From NCBI GenBank assembly GCA_012519925.1, contig JAAYPF010000116.1, positions 1 to 64,000 on the forward strand: 64,000 nucleotides of DNA, in the 5' to 3' direction. The notes beneath the pieces are model-generated. The model was not told the DNA's origin. It was given only the letters and a program-made list of their open reading frames with translations, and searched no databases. Each line of letters starts with the position of its first letter. Position 1 is the stretch's first letter. Of this stretch, positions 55,242-64,000 are shown piece by piece. The position numbers were made by a program, and so were the translations under genes. Origin of the DNA: Clostridiaceae bacterium. Lineage in GTDB: Bacteria; Bacillota; Clostridia; Acetivibrionales; Acetivibrionaceae.

Positions 55242-55619
55242 TTAATTTTCTGACACTTCATCCTCAGGCTGTTCTTGAGTTTCCTGAGATTCCTGAGATT
55301 CTTGAGCCTTTTCGCTATTCTTTTTGTTTTTTAGTTCTGTAACTTTCTCTTTTACTAAGCCTGCTGCTTTTTTTGTACCTTTTGACACTTTCTCAGCAGT
55401 TTTTTTCGTACCCTCAGCAACTTTCTCCGCTGCTTCTTTAACGTTATCAGCAAGCTCCTCTCTTGTTTCCTTACCAGATTTAGGTGCTAGCAACACTCCC
55501 GCTGTTAAACCAACTGCGGCTCCCACACCTGCTCCCACAGCGATATTCTTTGTAGCCTTTTTCCTAGCAGCCTTTTTTTTCTCTTTTTTCTTGTTTTCGA
55601 GCAAATCCTTTATATTCAT
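55242..55619 (-). CDS. YtxH-domain protein
   Basis: A 125-aa protein with a very basic N-terminus (KKKEKKKAARKKA), a Gly/Ala-rich hydrophobic hairpin GAGVGAAVGLTAGVLLAPKSG (about residues 29-49; the APKSG end is the YtxH hallmark), then lysine-rich helices with the repeated pattern AEKV..GTKK (about 64-90) and an acidic Gln/Glu tail. Thought to be stress-related and membrane-associated; function unknown. The ATG at 55619 has AGGAGGTG upstream. Confidence 0.85.
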   Translation of the reverse strand: MNIKDLLENKKKEKKKAARKKATKNIAVGAGVGAAVGLTAGVLLAPKSGKETREELADNVKEAAEKVAEGTKKTAEKVSKGTKKAAGLVKEKVTELKNKKNSEKAQESQESQETQEQPEDEVSEN

Positions 55620-55768
55620 AATCAAGCACCTCCTGTATTATTTCGTAAAATAATATAACTCAATACTAATATTATACGCTATTATTCAATAAATTCCAAG
55701 TCCATTTGTTGAATAATCAAGTATCATTTTTATAGGACTGATTTACTATAAGCATAATCCCGTACTTA

Positions 55769-57322
55769 TCAAACAATATCCTTGTATTGCTCTTTTGGCA
55801 GGTATATATCTGAAAACTCAATTAAAGCTCTTTCGACACCCTCATTCTTCATATTGACAGAATTATCTTTTATTATATCCATTTCTTCATCACTTAAGAT
55901 TTTTACTGGGAAAGACAATATAAATTCAGTACCAATACCTACTTCGCTAAGAACTGTTATTTTACCGTTATGCATTTCAACCAATGATTTGACGATAGAT
56001 AATCCTATTCCACTCCCTTCTGAATCTTTAATTAGGGATGAATTAACTTGTCTGAACCTATCAAAAATAATATCCAATTTACTTTTTTCAATTCCAATTC
56101 CGGTATCCTTTACTGAAACTTTTACAGTGTCTACAAGGTCATGCACTGTAATTATTATTTCTCCACCGGGCTTTGTAAATTTTATTGAGTTAGAAATTAA
56201 GTTTAGCAATATCCTTTCGAATTTTTCCACATCCAAAGCCATAACTTTTTCCTGCACGTCTGATAAAAATGTAAGTTTGATTTGTTTGATAGAGACAAAC
56301 TCATTAACAGAATTCACTATTTGTCCAACAATCTCGATAATGTTCTCATTCTTCATTTGCAACTTGAGAAATCCCGAGTCTATCCTAGTAACATCAATTA
56401 GATTGTTTATAAGCTTCAGAAGCCGAAAACAATTCTGTCTAATATTTCTCATGTATTTGTTTACTTTCACTAAGCTGATTGTATCTTCACCCATTTTTTC
56501 ATATGAAGACAACACCTGAACCACTGAAAGAATTACATTAAGTGGAGTACGAAACTCATGTGATACATTTGTAAAAAATTCAGTCTTAAGCTTGTTATAT
56601 TCAATTGCTTCATTCAATAAGCTTTTATTAACTTCCATAGTATTTTTCAAAGCAACTTCTGTCAGTTTTCGTTCATTGATATCAGTGACTGTTCCAAGCA
56701 TTCTCAACGGTCTGCCATCATTATCCCAAATTGCTTGTCCTCTTAGTTGAATCCATATACTCTCACCACTCTTAGTTACTGCTCTGACTTCCAATTTGTA
56801 TTTTGGTATTTCACCTTCAAGATATTGTTTTATAGAATCTCTTAATGTTTTGATATCCTCTGAATGTATATACCTATCAAAATCACTGATTTTGTTGGTC
56901 ATTTCATTATCCTCGTATCCTAGAAGTCTCTTCCACTTTTCAGGGTACAGGATTTTATCATTCAAAATATCCCAATCCCATAATCCATCTGTAGTATTAT
57001 TTATAACCAGCCTATATCTTTCCTCGCTAATTTTAAGTTTCTCTTTCGATTTATTTAATTCCTTTATGCTGCTATCAATCAATATATAAAGCAAAAAGGC
57101 AGTACATATAACGTAGAACCATCCTTTATATATTGATGCCTGTACTAGCATACTATAATCCTCAACAAGTAATCGCATAACCTTATCAAAAAGCATAACC
57201 CACATTGAACCTACAATTATATATATTATTACAATATTAAAAGCATTGAGATGTTTTACTATATTGCCAAATAGATTCTTACACAAACTGTATGCTGTTA
57301 TCGGCTTTGTAATGTGTTTCAT
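55769..57322 (-). CDS. PAS-containing sensor histidine kinase (orphan)
   Basis: A 517-aa membrane kinase: two TM helices (about residues 28-48 and 68-88), a PAS/PAC module (RYRLVINNTTDGLWDWDIL at about 101-119 to DINERKL at about 217), HisKA with SHEFRTPLNVIL (His near residue 254), and an HATPase domain with N box NLISNSIKFTKPGG, G1 DTGIGI and G2 GSGIGLSIV. No response regulator gene is adjacent. The ATG follows AAGGAA. It could feed Spo0A as an orphan sporulation kinase, which is inference. Confidence 0.9.
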   Translation of the reverse strand: MKHITKPITAYSLCKNLFGNIVKHLNAFNIVIIYIIVGSMWVMLFDKVMRLLVEDYSMLVQASIYKGWFYVICTAFLLYILIDSSIKELNKSKEKLKISEERYRLVINNTTDGLWDWDILNDKILYPEKWKRLLGYEDNEMTNKISDFDRYIHSEDIKTLRDSIKQYLEGEIPKYKLEVRAVTKSGESIWIQLRGQAIWDNDGRPLRMLGTVTDINERKLTEVALKNTMEVNKSLLNEAIEYNKLKTEFFTNVSHEFRTPLNVILSVVQVLSSYEKMGEDTISLVKVNKYMRNIRQNCFRLLKLINNLIDVTRIDSGFLKLQMKNENIIEIVGQIVNSVNEFVSIKQIKLTFLSDVQEKVMALDVEKFERILLNLISNSIKFTKPGGEIIITVHDLVDTVKVSVKDTGIGIEKSKLDIIFDRFRQVNSSLIKDSEGSGIGLSIVKSLVEMHNGKITVLSEVGIGTEFILSFPVKILSDEEMDIIKDNSVNMKNEGVERALIEFSDIYLPKEQYKDIV

Positions 57323-57663
57323 CAGATTATTCCTTCTTCTATTTATTTTTTCTAGTAACCATATTCTATTATCTCAAAAATTACCAAAGGTGTTTTCTAT
57401 ATAACTTTACATCGCCATTTCAATCCTTTCTGACAAGGTTTTGTGTACTAATTATTGTATCGGTTATTTTTGAATATACTGATAAAAAATTCTTTATATA
57501 AAACATTTTATCACATGCTGTACCATTTTTAAACTTAATTTTATATAGTTCTCAAAATTTTCTTCTTGACATTATTCATTTTAGATAACTAATAAAATCA
57601 CCCGGTCAGATGTCATCATAAAAATTAGCTTAATAAGCTTTACAGCTTAATTATTGTATAGTT

Positions 57664-57697
57664 CTTGCCTCTTTTACTTCGTTCGAAAGAAGCGTAG
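57664..57697 (-). repeat. Repeat B, partial copy 7
   Basis: Reads CTACGCTTCTTTCGAACGAAG then TAAAAGAGGCAAG on the minus strand, directly after the T-tract of the terminator at 57698-57739. The second hairpin of the unit is missing. The rest of the 514-bp gap between the histidine kinase and LiaF-like genes shows no gene. Confidence 0.75.
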
Positions 57698-57739
57698 AAA
57701 AAAAGAAGTGCGATTCTAAAAAAATCGCACTTCTTTTTT
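57698..57739 (-). terminator. Terminator of the PspC/LiaF-like pair
   Basis: A hairpin with arms AAGAAGTGCGATT and AATCGCACTTCTT and T-runs on both strands, about 100 bp after the LiaF-like stop codon on the minus strand. Confidence 0.85.
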
Positions 57740-57836
57740 GTTTCTAATGCCCTTTGCTAAATTACATCACTACCAAATTTCATTGCTTTTGTGTTTATGT
57801 TAATTACCCTACACAAAATAGTATAGCATCCATTTG

Positions 57837-58769
57837 TTATTTATTTATACCGTTTATCTTTAGACTCCCTGCATTTATCTCCACTTCTATATCAATCTTG
57901 TTTTGTGCCTTTTTATAATTTTTTGAAAGGTAATACGAACCTTCTCTTTGCATTTCTATATCTTTAATATTTGTTGAGTTAGCTGCACCATCAACTTTAA
58001 CCCTAACGCCTGAATCTATAGGAACAAATATTTCAACCTTAGATGCGTCGGCATCGATTTGAACTTTTGTATCCTCATACTTCTGTCCTAAAGTAAGTTT
58101 GAGACTACCTGCTGCACCTTTAATATCCAATTTGTTAACATTTAATTCGGTAAAGTCCAGATCTGAATCTGTTGCATCAATTTTCATATCAATATTCCAA
58201 ACAATATCGGAATTAATGTTTAAATAACACTTCCTATCAACAGGAATTTCTCCTGTCGACAAAAAAGTTTGAAAAAAATCTTGAAAAATCTTTTTGTCAT
58301 TTGTTTTTAGTTTTACATTCGCTTTTTTATAATCATTTTTGTAGTCAACAGTATGCTCAATATCTATATTCTTCACTATTCCATCTATCAAATTCGATTC
58401 GGTTGAGCCCATTATAAGATTAAGAGCCGAGGCATTTATCTTAAGTTCTCCTTTTTCAGTTTCAATATTGTGTTCAATTATATAAGTTTGATTGCTGCTA
58501 TTAGCTTCCCTTTCTACATTCTTATCGAAATAATATCCATAGGATATCATGATTGCAAAAAACGCCAACCATGTCACTATTTTGACAAAAGAATACTTCT
58601 TAAATAATATATTTGTTCCAACAACAATTAATATTAAAGAAATTGTTAATTCTATATTATTTGTAAACACCATGAAAACAGACCAATCAATAATTTCCAT
58701 CTGTACTAAAAATATCAGCAAACCTACCACTATAAGAAACATTCCAAACCCTATACCTTTTCTAGTCAT
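57837..58769 (-). CDS. LiaF-like membrane protein (DUF5668-type N-terminus, beta-rich C-terminus)
   Basis: A 310-aa protein: three or four TM helices in residues 1-85 (GFGMFLIVVGLLIFLV is typical of LiaI/LiaF-like regions), then an extracytoplasmic beta-helix-like domain (about 100-310) with repeating Asp/Asn and hydrophobic strands. It resembles the LiaF/toast-rack envelope-stress group. The ATG has AGGAGG inside the PspC gene end; the spacing is 2 bp, so the pair is cotranscribed. Assigned by architecture; the exact family is not certain. Confidence 0.75.
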   Translation of the reverse strand: MTRKGIGFGMFLIVVGLLIFLVQMEIIDWSVFMVFTNNIELTISLILIVVGTNILFKKYSFVKIVTWLAFFAIMISYGYYFDKNVEREANSSNQTYIIEHNIETEKGELKINASALNLIMGSTESNLIDGIVKNIDIEHTVDYKNDYKKANVKLKTNDKKIFQDFFQTFLSTGEIPVDRKCYLNINSDIVWNIDMKIDATDSDLDFTELNVNKLDIKGAAGSLKLTLGQKYEDTKVQIDADASKVEIFVPIDSGVRVKVDGAANSTNIKDIEMQREGSYYLSKNYKKAQNKIDIEVEINAGSLKINGINK

Positions 58770-58771
58770 GT

Positions 58772-59236
58772 CTATTTCCTCCTACTCCGGAATACAATAA
58801 GTAGTCCAATAATTACAAGAAATATAGGCATAATATCTTTAAAATCAGGTATAAATCGCTTAATTAAAATTATTACTCCAAGTAATATTAGACTTATACC
58901 TACAAAGGTACTGCTTTTTCCAGGATTATGTTCAATTGAGGTCATGTCATCGCCCATAACATTGGTAAAATCTTTATCAACATCATACTCATCCATATTA
59001 TCTTCTGCATTCATATTTTTATCATCATCATAAAACCCCTTAGGAATATACCCTGCATTTTCCGGCATTACAAATATAGCTATTATATATGCAATAGGAC
59101 CTATCCCTCCAAAAAAGGTTGCGAACACAAAACCAAGTCTTATAATAGTAGAGTCAATATTTAAATACTCAGCTATTCCTCCACATACTCCAGCTACAAC
59201 TTTATCATGTTTAGAACGTTTCATTTTGTTTCCCAT
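58772..59236 (-). CDS. PspC-domain membrane protein
   Basis: A 154-aa protein with an N-terminal PspC domain (VVAGVCGGIAEYLNIDSTIIRLGFV, about residues 13-37, then IAYIIAIFVMPE), an acidic linker and two C-terminal TM helices (about 109-148). Likely part of a cell-envelope stress response with the downstream LiaF-like protein. The ATG has GAGGAGG upstream. No regulator or PspA gene is present nearby. Confidence 0.9.
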   Translation of the reverse strand: MGNKMKRSKHDKVVAGVCGGIAEYLNIDSTIIRLGFVFATFFGGIGPIAYIIAIFVMPENAGYIPKGFYDDDKNMNAEDNMDEYDVDKDFTNVMGDDMTSIEHNPGKSSTFVGISLILLGVIILIKRFIPDFKDIMPIFLVIIGLLIVFRSRRK

Positions 59237-59297
59237 AAGTATCTTTCCTCCTCAAATTCTGTAATTCAATTACTAAAAACTCGATATATATCTACAA

Positions 59298-59352
59298 CGC
59301 AATAAAATCAGCTTTTTTAAAACATCTATTGACCAATTATTTTTTGTAGTCA
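59298..59352. repeat. Repeat A fragment (inverted)
   Basis: Read in reverse it gives TACAAAAAATAATTGGTCAA then GATGTTTTAAAAAAGCTGATT, matching about 50 bp at the left end of copy 2. A second, weaker remnant (AAGGTGATTCCTAAAATA) starts near 59537. They lie in the 429-bp gap between PspC and chrA. Confidence 0.5.
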
Positions 59353-59611
59353 GCTTAATCAAATCCTCAAAAGTGGTAATTGCATATTTTTTTATAAATA
59401 AACATGCTTCTCAATATATAATACGGACCGCAAAAAAAAAAGTCTTATAAACATAAAGAAATAAATCAAGGTATTTTTCGAATCATTTAACCAAAAATCC
59501 TTTTCTAATAAATATTAAACTGTTATCATAACAATAAGGTGATTCCTAAAATATTTATGCTCAATTGCGGTTCTTTGAAATTCTATTCAAACCCATTTAA
59601 AATAAAGTTAT

Positions 59612-59640
59612 TTGAGTAGATATTCCTTGAGCGTTATAAT
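59612..59640 (+). promoter_or_regulatory. Promoter of the chrA pair
   Basis: TTGAGT (59612-59617), 17-bp spacer, TATAAT (59635-59640), 26 bp before the first chrA ATG. Confidence 0.65.
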
Positions 59641-59665
59641 AATACTATTTAAGAGGTTTAGTTAA

Positions 59666-60226
59666 ATGAACAAAACAGATAGACAGGAACTTTCAGAGAT
59701 ATTTATTACCTTTTTTAAAATAGGTGCTTTTACTATAGGTGGAGGCTATGCAATGCTTCCATTAATAGAAAAAGAAGTAGTAGACAATAAGAAATGGGTT
59801 CAAGAAGAAGAAATGATAGATATATTTGCTATTGTCCAGTCGGTTCCAGGAGTAATTTCTATAAACACTTCAATGTTTGTAGGCTATAAAAAAGCTAAGC
59901 TTAAAGGTGCCCTATGTGCAGCTATCGGTGTTATACTCCCCTCCTTTTTAATCATTTTAGCTATTTACTATGCACTATCTGGCATAAAGGATAATATATA
60001 TCTTCAAAAAGCCTTTGAAGGGGTAAGAGCAGGAGTTACAGCACTTATATTTTTGACAGCAATAAAACTAACTAAAAAGACAATAAAAAGCTATATATCT
60101 GCCATAATAGCCGTTATAGCTTTTATATTGATGGTGTTTTTTGAAGTACATGTCATACTATTAATAGTAGCTGGGGGAATTTTAGGGTATATAATGTACT
60201 TTGCAAGGAAGGTGAAAAAACTTTGA
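59666..60226 (+). CDS. chrA: ChrA-type chromate transporter, first half-size subunit
   Basis: A 186-aa short-chain CHR-family protein with about five or six TM helices. Family motifs: FFKIGAFTIGGGYAMLPLIEKEVV (about residues 15-38) and IVQSVPGVISINTSMFVGYK (about 56-75). In other bacteria such pairs form heterodimers that efflux chromate; in anaerobes the natural substrate may differ. The ATG follows AAGAGG. It overlaps the next gene by four bases. Confidence 0.9.
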   Translation: MNKTDRQELSEIFITFFKIGAFTIGGGYAMLPLIEKEVVDNKKWVQEEEMIDIFAIVQSVPGVISINTSMFVGYKKAKLKGALCAAIGVILPSFLIILAIYYALSGIKDNIYLQKAFEGVRAGVTALIFLTAIKLTKKTIKSYISAIIAVIAFILMVFFEVHVILLIVAGGILGYIMYFARKVKKL

Positions 60227-60828
60227 TTCAATTAATTCTTTTTTGGATCTTTTTTAAAATAGGTCTATTCAGCTTTGGTGGTGGCTATGCAATGATTCCC
60301 CTAATACAAAAAGAAATTGAACAAAAGGGCTGGATAAATGCAAAAGAGTATGCAGATATTATTGCAATTTCACAGATGACTCCCGGTCCTCTTGCTATAA
60401 ATGCTGCCACTTATGTAGGTGCTAATGTTTCGGGAATTATAGGCTCACTATTTGCAACCGCAGGAGTAGCATTACCTTCTTTTATTTTAATAGTAATTAT
60501 CGCACACTTTTTTATTCAATTTAAGGATAATGCGGTTGTAGAATCAATACTAAAAGGTGTAAGACCTGTAACAATAGCTATGGTTGCTTCTGCCGTTATA
60601 TTTATGGCTGAAACCTCCATATTTAAGTCAGGTATTTCTTTTTATTCATTAAAATCATTGTTAACCTTCGGCCTATCAAATTCCGATTATATTGATATAT
60701 GGAGCATTGTGGTTTTTTCCATAATCCTTATTTCTTCAGTTAAATTTAAAATACACCCAATATGGGCTGTTGCTGTATCTGCGGTTTTAGGAATGTGTCC
60801 ATTACTAATAAACCTTCTACTTTCTTAG
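60223..60828 (+). CDS. chrA: ChrA-type chromate transporter, second half-size subunit
   Basis: A 201-aa partner of the preceding gene: FFKIGLFSFGGGYAMIPLIQKEI (about residues 9-31) and ISQMTPGPLAINAATYVG (about 49-66). Around residues 135-155 it has an extra loop. The start is TTG at 60223, sharing bases with the upstream TGA (TTGA), with AAGGAAGGTG upstream. The paired short genes are the usual alternative to one long ChrA with duplicated halves. Confidence 0.9.
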   Translation: MIQLILFWIFFKIGLFSFGGGYAMIPLIQKEIEQKGWINAKEYADIIAISQMTPGPLAINAATYVGANVSGIIGSLFATAGVALPSFILIVIIAHFFIQFKDNAVVESILKGVRPVTIAMVASAVIFMAETSIFKSGISFYSLKSLLTFGLSNSDYIDIWSIVVFSIILISSVKFKIHPIWAVAVSAVLGMCPLLINLLLS

Positions 60829-60924
60829 CAAAATTGTTTCATACTTAGATTTGTTACAAAAAAGATTTTGCTAAAATTTAGGTAAAGTACCTTGAATAAT
60901 AAAAACCAATAAAGGAGACTTGAA

Positions 60925-62367
60925 ATGATTCTTCCATTTTTACTAATGGCCCTTTTTGTTTTATTTTCAAATTATACCCTATCCGATGGTGATACTTTTT
61001 TTCATATAAAAGTTGGAGAGTATATCTCTAAAAATGGATTTCCAACTAAAGATCCTTTTTCCTTTCATGATTTAAGTTATACACCTCATGAATGGCTTTC
61101 AGACTTTATCTTCTACAAGATTTTTAATTGTTTTGGATATCTCGGTCTTGCCGTGTTTCTTTGTCTGTTAATGTCTATACTTATTTTTATTCTTTATAAA
61201 ACAATTAATCTTTTAAACGGCAAGACAAATTACCTGTCTTTTACTTTAGCGTTTGGAAGTGCCTATATATTGGATATATTTAACTTCGTTGTAGTACGAC
61301 CTCACTTTTTTAGCTTTATTATATCTGTACTCCAAATTTATTTTTTGGAAGCTTATTTAAGAAGCGAGCGAAAATTATGCTTAGCTATTATTCCGTTTTT
61401 ATCATTACTTCTAGCAAACTTACATATAGGTACCTTCCCACTGTTTTTGGTGTTATTTTTGCCTTACCTTGCTGACAATCTTTTCAAGATCAATAAAGAA
61501 AAAATCTACTCCGAAGGTAATATCAAACATTTTAGATTAATCTTACTTACAATGTTAGGTTCTATAGTCGCATCCTTTATTAATCCTTATGGAATTAAAA
61601 AATTATTGTATTTCTCCATAATATTTAATTCGGATACCCAAACTGTTATTGAGTGGTCAAGCCCATCTTTTAAAGGTTTTCAAGGTATTATAATATTCTC
61701 AACTTTTCTTATCGGGCTATGTCTAATGATTTTTTGCAAATCAAGACTCCGTGTAAAAAACATATTATTGTATTTCGGTCTTATGTTCATGGCCTTATAT
61801 AGCATAAGATTTTATTCATATTTCATTTTAGTGACCGGACCAATTTTAGGAGAAACAATCTACGAAAACTATAAAGTTAACCCTATAAAACTTTTTACTG
61901 GAAAAGCAAAAGAAGTATTCTTTTCTTTTGCAATGATAACAGTAGTTTTAGTCTCGATATTTTTCAAGTTTTCGTATAACTTCGAAGCAGTTAACTTTGA
62001 AAATTTCCCCGAAAACGCAGTCAAATATCTTAAAGAAAACACTTCCTATAATAATATTCGCCTTTATAATGATTACATATACGGCGGGTATATCATGCTA
62101 AACGGCATTAAAGTTTTTATAGATTCTAGGCAAGATCTCTATCTTGATGTCTATAACAGTAATTGTGAAGTATATTCCGATTATCTTAATCTAACTCGCG
62201 GCAAAGTCCATTACAAGGATATACTAAAAAAATACAACTTTGAATATTTAATAATAACAAAGAACACTTTACTAGAAAACTACCTATCTTTTGATAAAGA
62301 GTATATACAAATACTCTCGGATAAAGACAGTGTATTGTACAAGAAAATAGAATGGGCTAAAGACTGA
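60925..62367 (+). CDS. Polytopic GT-C-like membrane protein
   Basis: A 480-aa membrane protein with about nine to eleven TM helices and a C-terminal soluble part (about residues 360-480). The N-terminus carries SDGDTFFHIKVGEYI and DPFSFHDLSYTPHEWLSDFIF (about 20-60), typical of GT-C-fold glycosyltransferase-like proteins in which the first loop holds acidic metal or lipid-phosphate residues. The soluble end has YGGYIMLNGIKVFIDSRQDLY. Substrate unknown. The ATG has AAAGGAG upstream. Confidence 0.72.
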   Translation: MILPFLLMALFVLFSNYTLSDGDTFFHIKVGEYISKNGFPTKDPFSFHDLSYTPHEWLSDFIFYKIFNCFGYLGLAVFLCLLMSILIFILYKTINLLNGKTNYLSFTLAFGSAYILDIFNFVVVRPHFFSFIISVLQIYFLEAYLRSERKLCLAIIPFLSLLLANLHIGTFPLFLVLFLPYLADNLFKINKEKIYSEGNIKHFRLILLTMLGSIVASFINPYGIKKLLYFSIIFNSDTQTVIEWSSPSFKGFQGIIIFSTFLIGLCLMIFCKSRLRVKNILLYFGLMFMALYSIRFYSYFILVTGPILGETIYENYKVNPIKLFTGKAKEVFFSFAMITVVLVSIFFKFSYNFEAVNFENFPENAVKYLKENTSYNNIRLYNDYIYGGYIMLNGIKVFIDSRQDLYLDVYNSNCEVYSDYLNLTRGKVHYKDILKKYNFEYLIITKNTLLENYLSFDKEYIQILSDKDSVLYKKIEWAKD

Positions 62368-62401
62368 TTTTATAAGCTTGCAAGAAATTTATAAAAAACT
62401 A

Positions 62402-62430
62402 TAGACAACCGAACATATGTTTGGTATACT
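62402..62430 (+). promoter_or_regulatory. ssb promoter with embedded LexA (SOS) box
   Basis: TAGACA (62402-62407), 17-bp spacer, TATACT (62425-62430). The spacer holds CGAACATATGTTTG (62410-62423), which matches the Gram-positive LexA/DinR consensus CGAACRNRYGTTYG at every position. LexA bound here would block RNA polymerase. Confidence 0.85.
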
Positions 62431-62464
62431 GATTATAGAAAGTTTTAGAAAGTAGGTTGATTTT

Positions 62465-62878
62465 ATGAACAAAATTATGCTAATCGGAAGACTAACTCAG
62501 GATCCTGAAGTGAGGCTGACTACTACCAATAAGTCTCTTTGCCAATTTAGACTCGCTGTAAACAGAAAATATTCAAAGCAGGGCGAGCCATCCCAAGCTG
62601 ATTTCTTTCCTATAGTTGCTTGGGAGAAAACCTCCGAATTTTGCAGTAACTATTTCCGAAAAGGACAGAAAGTTGCAATTATTGGAAGATTGCATAACAG
62701 AACCTGGGATGATTCAGAAGGTAAAAGACACTATATTACTGAAATTATTGCAGAAGAAGTATCCTTTGCAGACAGTAAAAGGTCTTCAGACCAAACTGAT
62801 AGTGCCGATACATCAGTTTTTCAATCAGCTAACGAGGAATTCAACTCTCAAAATAATATAAATGAACTTCCATTTTAA
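62465..62878 (+). CDS. ssb: Single-stranded DNA-binding protein
   Basis: A 137-aa OB-fold SSB. N-terminal KIMLIGRLTQDPEVRLT (about residues 3-19), FFPIVAWEKTSEFC, GQKVAIIGRLHNRTW (about 67-81), a short Ser/Asp-rich linker and the partner-binding tip NELPF. It is shorter than usual housekeeping SSB and is not between rpsF and rpsR, so it is probably a second, damage-inducible paralogue, as its LexA box suggests. The ATG at 62465 follows AGGTTG. Confidence 0.93.
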   Translation: MNKIMLIGRLTQDPEVRLTTTNKSLCQFRLAVNRKYSKQGEPSQADFFPIVAWEKTSEFCSNYFRKGQKVAIIGRLHNRTWDDSEGKRHYITEIIAEEVSFADSKRSSDQTDSADTSVFQSANEEFNSQNNINELPF

Positions 62879-62889
62879 ATGGTACACTA

Positions 62890-62928
62890 AAAAAGCTTTG
62901 GAGCATCTAAGTCATGCCCAAAGCTTTT
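62890..62928. terminator. Bidirectional terminator between ssb and xth
   Basis: A hairpin with arms AAAAGCTTTGG and CCAAAGCTTTT and an inner GCAT/ATGC stem, with A/T tails on both sides, between convergent genes. Confidence 0.85.
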
Positions 62929-62949
62929 ATCTATCATATTATTTTTTAT

Positions 62950-63702
62950 CTAAAGAATAATACCAACGGGACAGTGATCCGACCCCATAACTTCCGAATA
63001 AATCAGAGAATCCTTAAGCCGGCTTTTTAAACTATCGGATATAAGGAAATAATCTATTCTCCACCCTGCGTTATTTTGCCTTGCATTAAACATATAGGAC
63101 CACCATGTATATGCTCCCGTCTTATCTGGATAAAGATATCTAAAGGTATCTACAAAGCCACTATTTATATAATTATCAAACTTACTTCTTTCCTCATCAG
63201 TAAATCCTGCATTTTTTCTGTTAGACTTAGGATTCTTAAGATCAATTTCCTTATGTGCAACATTCAGATCACCACAAACAATAATAGGTTTGTTTTTTTC
63301 AAGAATTTTTAGATAAGACAAAAAATCATCTTCCCATTTCATACGGTATTCAAGCCTTGCAAGACCCTTTTGCGAATTTGGAGTGTATACCGTAATAACA
63401 TAGTAGTCATCAAATTCTAGAGTAATAACTCTACCTTCATTGTTATGTTCCTCTATTCCTATTCCATACGAGACATTAACAGGCTTTGCTTTTGTAAAAA
63501 CTGCCACGCCAGAATACCCCTTTTTTTGTGCGTAATTCCAATACTGATAATAGCCCTCAGCAGTTATTTCAATTTGACCTTCCTGTACTTTCGTCTCCTG
63601 AATACAAATTATATCGGCGTCTTCCCTTTCGAAGAACTCCATAAAACCTTTACCCATTGCTGCCCTGATTCCATTCACATTCCACGATATCATCTTTGCC
63701 AT
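62950..63702 (-). CDS. xth: Exodeoxyribonuclease III / AP endonuclease
   Basis: A 250-aa Mg-dependent base-excision repair enzyme of the ExoIII/ExoA type. Conserved: [10 protein letters not shown] (residues 5-14), IQETKVQ (about 34-40), [19 protein letters not shown] (about 143-154), WRIDYFLIS (about 218-226) and the catalytic SDHCPV (about 240-245). The ATG has AAAGGAG 11 nt upstream. It converges on the SOS-regulated ssb gene, so two DNA-repair genes share a terminator. Confidence 0.96.
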   Translation of the reverse strand: MAKMISWNVNGIRAAMGKGFMEFFEREDADIICIQETKVQEGQIEITAEGYYQYWNYAQKKGYSGVAVFTKAKPVNVSYGIGIEEHNNEGRVITLEFDDYYVITVYTPNSQKGLARLEYRMKWEDDFLSYLKILEKNKPIIVCGDLNVAHKEIDLKNPKSNRKNAGFTDEERSKFDNYINSGFVDTFRYLYPDKTGAYTWWSYMFNARQNNAGWRIDYFLISDSLKSRLKDSLIYSEVMGSDHCPVGIIL

Positions 63703-63742
63703 TATCCCATAACTCCTTTAAGCCTCTTATAAATAAAATATT

Positions 63743-64000
63743 TTAAGGATTTAAATTAGATCCATAGCACACAATTCCTCTTTCAGAATCAACAGTAACT
63801 ACTGACCCATTCTTAAGTATCTTTGTGGCGTTTTCCGCTCCAATTATAACAGGTATTTCCAACGCTAGTCCCACTGTGGCCGCATGTGAATTCGAACCTC
63901 CCTCTTCCACAACTAAAGCTGAGGATCTTTTAATAATTGGAAGCATTTCATTAGTGGTATAAGGCACAACTAATATATTATCCTCTGAGAAATTTTCATT
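63743..64000 (-). CDS. pyk: Pyruvate kinase, C-terminal PEP-utiliser domain (partial)
   Basis: The 3' end of a gene cut by the window edge; the frame is open to base 64000. The 85 visible residues form a PEP-utilising-enzyme mobile domain: NEMLPIIKRSSALVVEEGGS, SHAATVGLALEIPVIIGAEN, KNGSVVTVDSERGIVCYG. This extra domain is found at the C-terminus of many clostridial and bacillar pyruvate kinases. The Ser/Thr-His region reads GGSNSHAA with the His kept. Other PEP-utilising enzymes are possible, so the name depends on sequence beyond the window. Confidence 0.7.
   Translation of the reverse strand, partial: NENFSEDNILVVPYTTNEMLPIIKRSSALVVEEGGSNSHAATVGLALEIPVIIGAENATKILKNGSVVTVDSERGIVCYGSNLNP

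Noticed and set aside
57580-57662. AT-rich segment resembling the middle of repeat A
   Set aside because: Only weak similarity (AGCTT...AGCTTAAT) without recognisable ends, so it is not listed as a copy.

Overview
The window looks like chromosome from a low-G+C, anaerobic, endospore-forming member of the Clostridia. The evidence is AT-rich intergenic DNA, strong AGGAGG-type ribosome binding sites with frequent TTG and GTG starts, a dense set of sporulation genes (spoIIAA-spoIIAB-sigF, spoVAC-D-E, spoIVFA-spoIVFB, splB), HPr/HPr-kinase carbon signalling, and min and mre clusters arranged as in Clostridia. A relative of the cellulolytic Acetivibrio/Ruminiclostridium group is plausible, but that is inference. 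Most genes lie on the minus strand.

Layout on the minus strand unless stated. 0.2-5 kb: lower glycolysis (gap, pgk, tpiA, gpmI). 5-9.7 kb: a DUF2156 protein, pfkA, an M20 peptidase, trmL and cheX. 10.2-11.3 kb (plus): a spore photoproduct lyase. 11.4-16.3 kb: spoIIAA, spoIIAB, sigF, a small membrane ORF, spoVAC, spoVAD and two spoVAE genes. 16.7-25.3 kb: hprK, PHP phosphoesterase, murB, rapZ, yvcK, a glycogen-debranching enzyme, whiA and HPr. 25.5-25.7 kb: two tRNA-Gly genes with a consensus promoter and a terminator. 26.1 kb (plus): a PilZ protein. 26.9-31.2 kb: a ribD-ribE-ribBA-ribH operon under an FMN riboswitch. 31.2-32.8 kb: yjbQ, a response-regulator remnant and metF (plus). 32.9-43.2 kb: one cell-shape, division and sporulation block (maf, mreB, mreC, mreD, mrdA, minC, minD, minE, mgsA, spoIVFA, spoIVFB). 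43.5-51 kb: an unrecognised protein, mecA (plus), a small unknown (plus), a MASE3-SpoIIE phosphatase and lonA. 51.3-64 kb: argJ and cheW (plus), an amidase-domain protein, a zinc-ribbon protein (plus), DUF948-like and YtxH proteins, an orphan histidine kinase, a LiaF-like/PspC pair, split chrA (plus), a GT-C-like membrane protein (plus), ssb with a LexA box (plus), xth, and the end of a probable pyruvate kinase gene cut by the window edge.

The most unusual content is between the genes. Repeat A is a MITE-like family: three copies are almost exactly 153-154 bp, others are shortened or diverged, they have GGTG...CACC ends, and the best copies are flanked by identical TTA or TAA triplets. One copy separates minC from minD and shares its target triplet with the minC stop codon. 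Repeat B is a roughly 65-bp double-hairpin unit. At four of five loci it sits immediately 3' of the T-tract of an intrinsic terminator, always in the orientation of the terminated transcript, and it can be tandem. Repeat C is a short palindrome between convergent genes. No transposase is visible in the window, so A and B would be moved in trans if they are mobile.
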